Assembly: GCF_035083965.1 (NCBI RefSeq)
Contig: NC_089730.1
Location: 16,041,242 to 16,105,241, forward strand
DNA from: Branchiostoma lanceolatum
Lineage: Eukaryota > Chordata > Leptocardii > Amphioxiformes > Branchiostomatidae
Length of the DNA: 64,000 nt
Direction of reading: 5' to 3'
Part shown: piece by piece, positions 15,740 through 28,700 of the stretch
How positions within the stretch are numbered: the stretch's first letter is position 1
Layout of the letters: every line of letters begins with the position of its first letter
Position numbers and translations under genes: made by a program
The notes under the pieces: model-generated
The model's database searches: none
What the model was told of the DNA's origin: nothing
Seen by the model: only the letters and a program-made list of their open reading frames with translations

Positions 15740-16634
15740 AGATATTATTGTACCAACCGTATCCTGATCGTGATACGTACGAACACGTCCGGAAATCTAA
15801 GTGGCCCACAATCCACCTCTGCTATGACTTGTCATTTCCGACTTATTTCCGGACAATTGATTCTGTTCAATTTCGGAGTCCGGAACGCCTTCAGAAAATA
15901 TGCTACGTATACGGATTTCAGATATTTCCCGCAAACGCACATGGCACGTATTCGGAAGAATCAGGAGCACTTGCTTTGCTTTAACAAAGATAGCAACTTT
16001 TTCGGAGTCAATATATTCTCGGATATGTAGCGTGTTTTGACATAGTCATGGCACAGCATGGATTGCTGAAGTATCTTAACAGATATCTCCGTATGTGTAA
16101 AGAACACGTATCCGGAGTTACAAAACGCCCATGTACAGTATCCGCAAATATCATATGTCGAATTTTTCTGCATACGCAATCAAACAATTCCTGATTGAAA
16201 ATATTTCCGTAAATGTTATGTATCGACAAAATGTCCGGAAACGCTCAGCCTACTACGTGGCATGTCCAATAATGTGTCAAACTCATGATTTGTCCGTATA
16301 CATGTATCCAAAGAATTCGGAAAAGTCATATTTATCCGGATTTGCTAGGAAACATTTCTTGACAAAAAATATGTCCGAATATGTTAGTGGTCGAAAAAGT
16401 ACTTGCAAATGGTTTGTATATTTGACATGCCCAGTGATGTGTTAAACTTTGTATTTGTCCGGAAATACTATTTGAATGGATAACAACATTTTCGGAGTCA
16501 ATATATTCACGGATATCTGACCTTTCACGACAGACTCAGAATACAACATGGATTGCCGGAGTATCGTAACAATGAATATCTCCGTATACATACAGAAACA
16601 CATATCTGGAGTTAGGATACGACCCTAAACAGTA
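15740..16634. repeat. Degenerate CGGA-motif repeat block 2
   Basis: Imperfect long repeats are visible. TTTTCGGAGTCAATATATTC occurs near 15998 and again near 16490, followed each time by CATGGATTGC and TATCTCCGTAT words. A second module (ATTTCCG(A/T)A(A/T)ATGTTA, then GACATGCCCAGTGATGTGT) occurs near 16200, 16370 and, beyond the MITE, 17425. The block continues at 17365-17550 and is interrupted by the MITE. Confidence 0.65.
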
Positions 16635-17364
16635 GAGTCAATTCCATGTCACCGAGAGGGTTTTCAGATGATATTGCTAATAAGTTTGAACAATTTTAGA
16701 GAAAAGACTATTTCAGTCAAAATAATTCCAGACCGTTCAAACAATTAGAAATGAAAGTTTGAACATGTTTGAACTCATCTATATATTTTGGAAATATTAT
16801 GAAAGTATTTGCACAAATATCTCTTTATTTAGAACAATTTTCAAACATCTGTGTGATTGTTCTACTGTTGGAACATGTTCCAACATTTTGCATCATTCTC
16901 AAAATGGTAGATTTGGGTTATTGCCCCCATAAAAGTAGGTGCTAATCACGCTCTTTTGTCTGCCTCTGTATATTTTTAGATTTCACATCTGGACACTGGC
17001 AACCTTTTTGTCTTGAGGTGTCTATGCATGGCACCTAGGCCTAATCCCCTATACTTTGAAGGGATGTGTGAATTGCCCTGTTCCCAGCCCACTGACCCAG
17101 TTATATCATATTTGTAGAATGTTGGAACATGTTCAAACAAATGATCAATCTATGTTGCAACAGTTTAGAAACTAATACAAATAATGTGTTCAATGTTGGA
17201 AATTTGTTTAACCTGTTGGAACACAGCAGAAAATATTCAGAACATCAAATAAATGTTGGAAATTGTTCTTAACCTTTACTTATCTCACATAGATTGTTAC
17301 AAAGGTTTTGTAAATGTCAGAACAAAAGGCAACAAACACCCTCTCGGTAATGTGGAATTGACTC
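16635..17364. mobile_element. 730-bp MITE with 27-bp terminal inverted repeats and TA target duplication
   Basis: The left end GAGTCAATTCCATGTCACCG and right end CGGTAATGTGGAATTGACTC are inverted repeats of one another with a few mismatches, extending to about 27 bp. TA dinucleotides flank both ends (16633-16634 and 17365-17366), as for Tc1/mariner-type elements. The interior has repeated GTTGGAACATGTTC-like words and no transposase frame. It interrupts the CGGA-motif repeat, so it is younger than that family. Confidence 0.85.
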
Positions 17365-17550
17365 TATCCGGAAAAATAAAATGTTGTAATTTTCCGGATT
17401 TGCTCGGAAAAATATATTGAATCAAAATATTTCCGAATATGTTAGGTATCGATTTGAGTACTTGGAAACGGTCCGAATATGTGACATGCCCAGTGATGTG
17501 TCAATTTCGGATTTGTCCGGAAATGGACCCCTTTCGCGCAGTGCCAGGAA
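17365..17550. repeat. CGGA-motif repeat block 2, continuation after the MITE
   Basis: It resumes with TTTTCCGGATTTGCTCGGAA and the GACATGCCCAGTGATGTGTC module already seen near 16420, showing that 15740-17550 was one block before insertion. Confidence 0.6.
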
Positions 17551-19770
17551 AAACGAGTGTAGCGGCATACACTATTCAAGCACGTCATCTTGCAGGTAGT
17601 CCTTGTACTGCAGGAGAACATCACATCTTCAAACTGTCCTTGTGCTGTGAAATGGTGACGATCATTCTGTATTCCACTGATCAACGCTTACTGTTTCAAA
17701 AATCATTGCATGTGCAAAAGCATCAAACCATGGAAGAACCTCAACAAATTCCATTACACTAGTTTTTAAAAACTCTATTTTAATTGAAAATACATCATGC
17801 AACAACACAAGTCAATGCAGTCAATGAATGTTTAATTATTCAAAGGTTATTGAATCATTGATATGGTTTATCTTTATCTTAACTGTACATTGTATTGCCT
17901 AAATGAGAACAATTTGTTAAGATCTATTTACTAGACTTTCATTTATTACCCAGTATACACTCTTTAACAACGGCAGCCACTTAAAACAGCAATGTTTATA
18001 TACAATACTGACCGACGGAGGCCATATATATGTTTATATACAAGTCTAGAAGACATTACATGTCTAAAGACTTAGATGTACCTACCTGTAGTGTCTGGTA
18101 CAAATTGTTTTAATTACCCTAAAAAGTGTAATGATGAGCAGCAATTATGTAGTAACAGTGGATCAAAATGTCATGAAAACATCAGATTTTAATATCACAA
18201 TACAATGTAAAATGTTTATTCGTTGCTTGGCTTTGAGTCAGTTTTGTGTGCCATCTGAACTGCCTATAATTGGCTATGTATTGCCGTAACTAATAACAAA
18301 GATTATCTCAATAAATCCTGTGGTCTAAATTGGAAGTCTACTATTACTGTATTGAAGTATTTTATCATATGTCCTTAATACAAGTCTGCAGCACACTGTG
18401 CAGCTTTGAAATGACATGGGACAAGTGATATTCTAAAAGCATGGCATCAGACTCATCTGGAAGTAAATAGACATACATGTAGAGTAGACCTGGACTCACT
18501 CAACTGTTATGATAAGACAGTGGCGCTGCCCTTGCCTGTCAAGTTCTACATATATATATTGGTTTGTAACTACTGTATGAATGTTTTTTCTTTTATTTCA
18601 GCTCCACTTTCTTTTCGTCATGTATTTCTACACAACTACCGAGTTTTAAGTTCTCTTCTAGATGGTTGAAAATGACTTAATTCAAACATTCGATATTCTT
18701 TTGCAAGAGTTGGAATGGCAGACAGCCTCTTTCAAGTCATCATTATGAAACTGTCAACAGGATATTTTCCATGCATTGTTGTAAACAGAGTAGAAATTTG
18801 GCTGATATATCAAAATGCAACAGATAGCAGCATACGATGCAATTTTAGAAACAGTCTGCCATTCTATTGTTCTCAATTACCAAGATTTGTACCAGCAGAA
18901 TAACACCAACTCAAAATCATGAAAGTACTTTTTGTATTTTGTCTGTTTGACACTAGACCCAAAACTCCAAATGCATCAATTTCAAAAGCTTAATTTTTTT
19001 CGAACTTGCTGGACATAGATACATATTTAGACTTATACAGAGTCCTACTTGAACAAAGTTGACATAATCTATGATCATTATGCTAAGCATGAGAAATATC
19101 CTCAACAATACAAGAGTTAGGCTCTCATAGAGAATTTGCCATTTGCTATATACAAGCCTTCTAGAGCAAACAAAGGCTGGGAAAATGGAAAGAAAATTTA
19201 ATAGAAAGAAAGCAAAGAATTGGAATAATGTTGATAAGCAAAACCATACTATCAATACATATATACAAGCCTTCTGGTGTGAAAGAGGGCTGAAAAGAAA
19301 GAAATAGAAAGAAAAGTTTAATAGTACTAAAGAAATTGAGGGAAAAGTGGCCAAGTATTCATGAACAAAATCACACCATTAGAATTATTGAAAATAAATA
19401 AAATGTTTTCAATTTTCTGCCTGTACAACAAAACTTTCACATCTCACTCTCTCTTCTCTGTTTATGAACAAGTTTCAAACTAAAAGAAATATGTCCCACT
19501 TCTCAAAACTTCTAACTCTAGCCAAGAAAGTATCTTACAGGGTATCAGAACAAGTACATCACTTTCCAACACTTGACAGGCACTTTCACTTCGTCCATGC
19601 AATTGCTTACAAACATTTTCAAAGCTATCATTTTCTAAATATTGCAACTTTTTCAAAATTGCTCAGTTTCCACACATTAGAAGCTATATCTTGTCCTCAC
19701 TGCTACACCAACTACAGTATCAAAAGTTAGATGCCTTTTAGTATACCAGAATATCTCTTCTCGTCTTGAA
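17551..19770. other. TSC1 downstream flank, probable 3' UTR in its upper part
   Basis: No independent gene is recognised. The minus-strand TSC1 transcript should end here; candidate minus-strand AATAAA signals exist (for example the TTTATT at about 18205), but none is decisive. About 120 bp is imperfectly duplicated near 19140 and 19260 (TATATACAAGCCTTCT). Confidence 0.45.
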
Positions 19771-22700
19771 CTATGCATATCCGCTATCGTAGGTGTCCGT
19801 AAAGCCCCGCGCACCACTTGATGACATACTCGTGGTCTCGCTGTAAAGACTACCGTCCAAGTCCGCCATGGAGGCCAAACTCCTGTCTTCGCTCAACGTG
19901 GAGCGACTTCCGATCGTACTCGTTCTCCGGTACCCTTCCGCCGACTGCACACCCTGCGCTCCTTCCCCAGTCCAGTCTCCTTTATGTTTTGCACCTTCGC
20001 GGGAAATCTCCTGGCTTTTTTCTTTGCCATCTGTCTCTTCTTGTATGTCCTCTGCTTGTAACCTTTCCGAGCCCGTCAGCGACAGGCCGTCCTCTTCGAA
20101 AGCGCTCTTCATTCTACCGCGTACAGGATTGTCCGGGCCTTGTACCCACCCAAAAGTCGTGTTTGGCGAGGATCGCTGTCCGCTTGAATCTTCCGGAGGG
20201 GGTTGCAATCGTTTGACACTGTCTATGGAACTCTGGGATTCGCTACTCTCCGTACTGCTGGCTACATCCTGCGAAACCTGCCTCTCCGGTTGGCTCTTGC
20301 CCATGGAGATATTTTCGCTGGAGAGTTTTTCCCGATTTCTGCAAAGACAAGTGATGACACATACGATCAATGTAAGCAATTATCAACAATCTTCTAGTCA
20401 AAACAGCTATCATCATGATACAAATGGTTCTAGATCAATTCAGAGAAACCTTAACAATTACATGCAAGCACCTGACAGTCTCCCAAATCTATTATGTTTA
20501 AAAGGAGGAAAAAAAAAATCTAAGGCACTTTTGCTTGCAGAACAATTTCATACAACTTTAGAGCATGATGAAATACTTGAAGCATGAAATAACGATACAG
20601 TTAACAACAAAATTATCTATACCCTTGCCTAGCCAATTACAGTTACAAACTTATGCTGTTAACTGTAAATTTCTGTATAACAATTTAGATATACATTACC
20701 TGTGGTATCCCTTCCCTTCTAGTTTACTGTAGAGCTTTAGTATCTGATTCTCCATCTGTTGACAGATCCTCTTCAGAGAGTTGTACTTCTGTTCCATGGC
20801 CTGGAGCTGACCGCGGGAAAGGCTCTTCACGCTCTCCAACATACGCTTCTGTTCCAGCGCCACCACCTCGCGGTTCCCCAGGGCGTCCTCCAGCTCCGAG
20901 ATTCTCCTCTTCGCCATCTCACGTTCTGTTCGCTCTGTGTGGACCGTCTCTTTCAGACCTGTACCACGAAGGGACAAGACAGCTTCAGCAAACTTTTCAA
21001 ACCATAAAAACAGTCTTGTGTACCAAACTCCCTTCGAAACTTGAGCCTGGAATCCATCCCTACCGTAGCTTAGTCCATTGTACCTTGGATAAACTGGACC
21101 TAAGATTGAGATAGATACCAGGCTATCAAAACTTAACTTTTCTTTCACTCCTATTTCATTATGACCAAATCACAAATTACTCATAGACTGAATAAAAAGA
21201 CCATTAGTGATTTAATCAACCAACATTTCAGTGACCATCTGTCACCTTCCTCAGGGCAATTCTGACAGAAGGTGACAGATGGTCACGGAAACAGTGAATA
21301 AAACACTTGGTTGTGTACAAAGACTCTCTTTATTCAGTGACTTACCGATTGCAACCTGATGAAACTATTCACAGATAACTCATAAAGATTGTACATGTAT
21401 GCATACAGTACATATTAGAAAAGACATTAATTTTTTAAAATCCATTTATTTTACTTTTGACACAGCTATCAGGAAACTGTTCTAGAAAACCTCTTAAAGT
21501 CTCCATCAATTTCCTTCCATGGATTACCATTGACTGAGCTCACCTGCCAGTTCAGCCTTGGCTGCGGCCAGCTGGGCGCTACAGTTGGCCTCCTTGTTGT
21601 TGGTAAACTTCATCAGGTCCAGTCTGTCGTCATACTTCTGCTGGAGCTCGCCCATCAGCAATAGCTGTCTGTAATAACAACATTAATATTTATCAGGGGT
21701 TTTTGTAGAAAAATTGAATAAGAGGGAGCACACACAGGCAAGGGAGTAAATTCTATGTGTTTATGGAAGAGTCAATCGCTGAGTGACGGCTGTATGCTGG
21801 ATATTAAGCTAAAATCTGAATTCGACAAGGGGGCGCTGGGCTGAAACAAGAGGGCGCAGCGCCCCTCTTTCCTGATTTAGATGAACCCCTGTTTATTGTT
21901 AATACAAAGTGATACTGAGATGGGCTCTATACTGTTCTTATATCCATATGAAATTTAAAGACGGTTTGACAGGACTTGGGACATTTTGCCTAGAGGTAAA
22001 TTTGAGAATGCTCTATCCTTCCTAAATGTAGACCTCCTTTACATGGTGGTACAGTTTAGAATAGTCCTTCATCATGCGCTCATTGAAAGAGTGAAATATC
22101 CTGTATTTGATTGCAAATGTTTTCTTTCTAGTTCATGTTTCATTTCAGGAGTTCTACTAAGCATATATTCTTTCATCGTCCTCTCTTTCTTTCATTTCTT
22201 TGTTCATTCTCCTCCTAGTTTTCTTGTAAAATGTATCCAAGAATTGTAACATACATGTACATTGTACACAAAGACAGAGTGTGTACCTGTTGAGTGCCTC
22301 GACCTGCTGTTTGAGGTCGTCGGTGTGAGCGACCTTCTCTGCCATGTCGCACAGCTCACTCTCCATGGTGAACAGACGAGCGCTCGACGCCTTTAGCTCC
22401 TTCTTCTGTCTCTCCAGGTGCTCCTCTTTAGCTGCCATTGACTGTTTCAGGTCTTCAACCTGTCAGTCAGGACAACAAGGAGAATTTCTAGATATGCAAG
22501 ACCAATTATAAGACTTCTATTTCTAGTACTATAGGAATGTTAACATTAATAACACCTTAGACGACTATTCCTAGCTAAAAAAATGAAGAAGCCATGAGAG
22601 GAATTTTCTGTATCTCAATGACAGACTTTTGAGGCACAAATACAGCAGGGAAAGAGTGTTGTAGGAGAAGGTAAGAAATGCTGCCCCTATTTTCAGAAAA

Positions 22701-25700
22701 ATGTCAAATACATGACCTTCAAATCTAAACACTCATACTGTCATAACATTCACATTTGAATGATAAGGATATCAGCAAACATGGCAACAGTAAAACCCAC
22801 TGTTTAAGTTAGCATTCATTCACTCATTCATTGAATTTCATTCAGTATACAGTAACTGGATTTTAAAAAACATGTATGGGAAAACCTCTAAGTGTATCAT
22901 AAGTTCCCCCTTTTAAAGCTATTTCTGACCTGTGCATGTAGTCTGTCTTTCTCCTGCAGGTACTGTCTGGTGTTCAGCTGTAGTTCTGCATCTTTCCTCT
23001 CTAGTCTCTCCATCAGGTCCTTCCTCTCCCCCCACAGTTGTCTCAGCTCAGACTTCTGACTCGCTATCTCCTTCTCCTGCAGTTGTAACTGGGAAGGTGC
23101 AGTATAGATGGCCATTAGACAGGCTTTTAGCTAGGATTTATAGACAGCCCATCCATCCAAATAAATAAAGGGGGGGAGGTGGGGACTTCCCCAATTGGCT
23201 CTATGGATTAATAATTACCCGGAAGCCTTGCATGTCAACCAATTTGCATGCTGTCCTAGTGTCTGGTATGAGGAAAAAACAACAACAAAAAACATGTGCA
23301 TGTGAGAGAACACATGCACATGTTTATGTAATTAACAGGGAAACAGGGTGTCCTCTGGGTGTTCCCTGCAAGGAGGGCATCTAATTCTTTGTTTTCTTAG
23401 TGTATGGTGTCCAGAAGATGCCCTGATGCTATGCTACATGTAGATAATAGCCTGGTACAGTACATACCTGATCCTGCATGGCGACGTTCTGTTCCTCCAT
23501 GGCCCGAGCCTTGAAGGTCTTCCCCAGCAGGCGCCTGTTCCTCTGGGCGTGTAGATCTCGCTTGTGTCTCTCAAACAGCAGCTGGTTATGGAGTAACAGG
23601 AGCTGGTCCTTCAGGATGGTCACCTCATCAGCCGGGGGCGCTCCTGTGTGTGACAGGGACATTTCATAGCTTATGTCACATCAAAAAAGTCAAAATTCCT
23701 TCCCGCACCGATGGTGCATAGGTTGGTGCCCATCTACGTTTCAGTAGCCCTTGGGCCACACAACTTTGTGCAATCACTACAGCACGGGGCTAGTCCACTG
23801 GTAGGTGTTTAAATTCTATACTCTTTTCCAAATGCTGAGTGCTAAGCAGAGAAAGCAGTATGTACCATTTTTAGAGTCTTTGGTATGACCCGGTCGGGGA
23901 TCGAACTCACAACCTACTGTATGCAATGCAAAGTAACATTCTACCCATTAGTCCATATCAGGGGGAGCTAAACATGAAATTGAAAAACCTACTATGCTAT
24001 ACTAATGCTATATATACCACAAAGTTATAAGTTCTCACTTGTTATAAAATACCTCTGTTATAGTTCAGGGCTCTCTGACCATTTGCAACTTGCCATTTGC
24101 CGACGGCTACTTGACTGACTGACTGATTGAATTTGGTGACGTCAGGAAGCAGCATGTCCCCATCAGTTCTGATCTATATGACTAAAGCTTTTCGAGCTGG
24201 CTTACCTTGTAGACCTTCCCATCATTGACCGTAACTTGGAAACGCCCGCTAACTCTCGTCGATTCCTCTAATTCCTGAAAGTTTTACAAAGTCCATCCTC
24301 AGGAAAGCCAGCTCGAAAAGCCCAATTCATATACACATTGTATATCAGAACTCATGGGGGGGACATGCCGGACATAACTCTTTGGCAGTCCAGTCTTGAA
24401 AGACGCAACATAACAGACATAACAGACTCAAAGGAACAGTACCCCCAAAGTGTGTCCAGTTGATAGAGTCCAGTTTGTTGACCAGTGGTATTCTGCTGAG
24501 TTCTTTGGAGTGGACGTCCCCTCCCAACTCGATGTGTCTATCCAACACTTCTAAAGGAGAGACCTCACTAAACATTGACACTGCACTGTCCCTCTGTGAG
24601 GGGTAAGAACACTTATCCTCCCCGTCAGCAGGAATGGAACGCTCCAGACTGGATTCTCTGTGTATCACTTCAGATGGAAACTGTAGAGCCAGCGGGATTA
24701 AGTGCTCGTACGGCTCTGTGAAAGTTTGCGTCACGGAATCCCGTACTTTGTGTGGCGTGCTCGTGTCCATTCGTGCCTCCTCTTCTTGAATCGGCGTGAA
24801 ACCTCTTTCCTTCTCCTCAAAGTTTTCTACACTCTCTTGAAGTCTTTGCTGAACGTTTTCCTGCTTAAGTTCTGCTCTTTCACAAGTTTTACCTTCAAAG
24901 CTGGTTACTGAATTGTTAGGTGATTTTTCTACATCTTTAGGCACCGAGTCTGTAACAACGTCATCGGATCCGGAGGTGTCCGCAACCGAGTTGTCTGTCA
25001 GACTCCCGTTGGATTCGTCTAGCGGAGGTATCTTCAGCCTTGCGAGGTTTGCTGGCCTCTTGAACGCACTTGCAAAATTTGGCACGTTCGGGCTGATCAT
25101 CGCCGAATCAGAGGGCACGAATTTGTCGCCTCTGGTCAACGGCGGATACGACTTGTATCTCATCCTAGGGAGCTCGGATGGGTCCACTATGGTGTCCGAT
25201 GTCACATGGCCGCGGATCTGTTTCACACGCGCCATGAAGGTGGCGGCGGATTTGGCAGTATCGTAGGATATCAGGTTGGAGTCTGATTGGTTGGTTTGAA
25301 ACTGGTCGGAGATCTCCTGTTGGCCGTCCTGGTCGGGCGTGACCAGTCCTTCCTGGGGGTACCTGGACGCTCCTGGGGGTCAAAGGTTACAGAAAATGTT
25401 TTAGCGATGAAGAAATGAAGGAACTTGAAAAAAATGCTTGATTCAACCAGTGCTTTTCTCACCACTACACAAGTAGGAATGAGTTTTGAGAAACCGACAC
25501 ATACATACTTACAGGAAGACATTTTTGATAGAATAGATACTGTGAAAATAAAATATAAAGTATTGTTCCCCATTAAAATTTTTTTCTAGATCTTTGTAAG
25601 AAAGAGCTAACCTTGCAATTGCTGGCCCCATATATAGAAATGGAATCGATCAGATTCAGAAGTGCACCATCTCAAAAAGGCTCCACTCCTAAAGTAATGC

Positions 25701-28700
25701 CAAAATTCAGATTTGTATTGATCCTTCATACAGATGATAGGGTACCTGTGAGATTGGCAGTTGTGTTGTGGAACTCGTCCTCTGGAGTTCTGGCCGCATC
25801 TTGGCTGGACTGGCCTTTATCTGTGATCTCACTCACCTCCAAATTAGCAGCTTCTACAAACGGAAACAGGAAACTTCACACAATCTACATGCATAGATTT
25901 TTACCAGGGAACAATAAATAACAACAACAGAACATTGTGAAATCATCTGGGCCATAGATGGGCTACAAAATTGAATATCAGAATTTAGACTTGGCACATA
26001 CAATATAAGTTATACACCTTAGCATGAATGCTCATCTTTTTAACTATTGGTACATTCCATGATGAAATTTGATACTTTCGTTCAACACATGAAGAAGGTT
26101 GACGTAAGAGCGACTGAAATCCGAGGTGAGCTACATTTCCTTGCATTGAACAAAAGTATCAAACTTCATCAATTAAGTTAGGCACCTTACTTCAAGAAAA
26201 CGCCTTCAATGTGTCTTAGGTATAAAGAGCAATCCTCACCATCTAAGTCTTTGTCTACATCCAGACCTGTGGAAGACGACGGCCCCACTACTTCCAGGGA
26301 CGACCCGTGTTCCGACAGTTTCTCCACAACTTGGCTCAGATTCTCTGGCGTCAAGATGTCCTTAGAACTTTTCCCTTGATCCTCCTCCCTCTCCTGGGAG
26401 TGGAACGTTCCAGCACACTGCTGGCTCTCCGTCAGGTCCAGTCCACTTTGGGGAACCTTGGGGAAGGAAGGGGTGTCCTGTTCTGTAGTCGGTTCTGCGG
26501 TTAGCGGAGCACTTTGACTTTTTTCTGCTGCACCGGTGCCCCCGGAGTCTTCTCTCGACAACGGAGAAACAGGCGTAGAATTGCTCAAGGGAAGTTCAGG
26601 CATCTGCCCCTGGGGAGCACTAAAAAATCGCTGAAATATTTGAGTTCGCGATCTCGGAGACATGGGCGGCTTAGACATGAGATTTTCTTTGCTTGTCTTT
26701 TTGGGTGTGGACCCGGGTGCCTCTCCCCCCACGGTAGGGGGTGATTCAGAAGGAGTAGCCATGGGGGTGGGGGTGTTAGCAGCAGAAGACAGCACAAAAC
26801 TGTGGTGTAAAGCCGACGACGATGTCAGCTCGAGATGGCTGCTGGCAGGGGACATTCCATGGGAGTGTGGAGGGGTGGACAGCCCGCAGATGTTGGAGGG
26901 ACTCCAAAACGGAGGAGAATCGCTTGGCCTATGGGCAGAAGACTTCCTTTTATGGCTTTCATCTACAAGACTGGCTTCTATGGAATGGACAGAGACACAA
27001 TAAAATGTTATGGTTTGGGACATCTTTTCAACTTCCGAAGCAATAAATCTGAAATACTCTGGTATTAGCAACATGCAGTAGCTTCAGTCATTTTAGCCCT
27101 GAGGAAGCCAGTAGACTGTGAGACTACTGTAATGTAAGAAGAACTTAGTAGCGTATAAGAAACTTCAATATCCAAACCACTGCAATGATTTCGTACATTT
27201 TGTAGACACTGGTTTACTGCAGACCCTGGTTCATTATCTCCATGAAAAAAGGCTTTTTCATGGATATACTGTTTTGCTTGCGTTTGGTGTTTGTGTGTAT
27301 GTATGTGTCACCGGATGCTTAAAGTCACCATAACTGTAGAACCTGTACATGGATTGTAATGATTTTTGGTATGTGGGTGGGTGTTAAGAGGAGGAAGGTC
27401 AAGGTCGATTTTGGGCCCCCTGGCATTTGTGATTGGAACTGCAATGGCGTATTTTTAAAAATCTTCAATGTAGAAGAACTGAAGAGAGGATCAACAGATC
27501 GTCATGTTATTTGGTACACAGGTAGGTTAGACCAAGATGTACACACTTAAGTTCAAACTATGCAAATGAGACCAAATTTGCATAAGTAAGGAGGTAAATC
27601 GTTTGCATGTGTGTCGCTGGATGCTTAAAGTCAGCATAACTGTAGAACGTGTAGATGGATTGTAATGATATTTGGTATGTGGGTATGCGCTGGGAGGAGA
27701 ATGGTCAAGGTCGATTTTGGGCCCCCTGGTTTGTGTCCCTGGAACTACAATGGCCTATTTGTAAAAATGTTCTAAAGGGGTATAACTGAAGAAAGGAACA
27801 ACAGATTTCCATGTTATTTGGTACGCAGGTAGGTTGGACAGAGATGTACACACTGAAGTGCAAATCATGCAAAGTTAGTGTGTTTGTGTGTGTGTGCGCG
27901 TGTGTGTATGTTTGTGTCACCGTGTGTGTATGTATGTGTCACCGGATGCTTAAAATCAGCGTAACTATAGAACGTGTAGATGAATTGTAATGATATTTGG
28001 TATGTGGGTAGGTGTCGGGAGGAGAAATGTCAAGGTCGATTTTGGGCCCCCTGGTATGTGTCACTGGAACTGTAATGGCGTATTTGTCAAAATCTTCAAA
28101 GGAGAATAACTGAAGAAAGGAGCGACAGATTTTCATGTTATTTACTATGCAGGTAGCTTAAGCAGAGATGTATACAATGAACTGCAAATTATGCAAATTG
28201 GACTTAATTTGCATAAGTAATGAGGAAAATCTATATCTGCAGTGTTGTCATGTGGCACCCCACCTGTCAGTAGCTATTTATAGCGAAAGTAGGTCAGACT
28301 TCTCCCCTTGCAGTGTGGGTCATACTATTGAGGGATATAGAATAGGGGGAACTGGTTTAATAGAAAAACAACGTTTCATGGAGATTTTGGGTCCTAAGAC
28401 TCTTGTTTAGCACTGTAGCTGCTTTTGGATCGCATCTGTAAGCTGTGACATCTACATGTACATGTATAGCTGAAGTGCTAAATGAACCAGTCAGAATTAC
28501 CCTGAGGAATTCGAAGGGGACAGACAGTCACTGAAAAGTTGGTTGTCAACACTTAGTTGTGTGCAAAGAGTCTTTTTATTCAGTGATTTACCAACCTGAT
28601 GAAACTATTCACGGAAAAAATGTAAGGATACACTAACCTGCACTGGGCATGGGCGAGAAGGAGTAGTTGAGGGAAGTGTTGAGTTGGGAGGGTTCTCTGG

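Noticed and set aside
19868-20587. Plus-strand open frame of 239 codons
   Set aside because: It is antisense to the last TSC1 exon, whose reading frame, phase and C-terminal position are supported.
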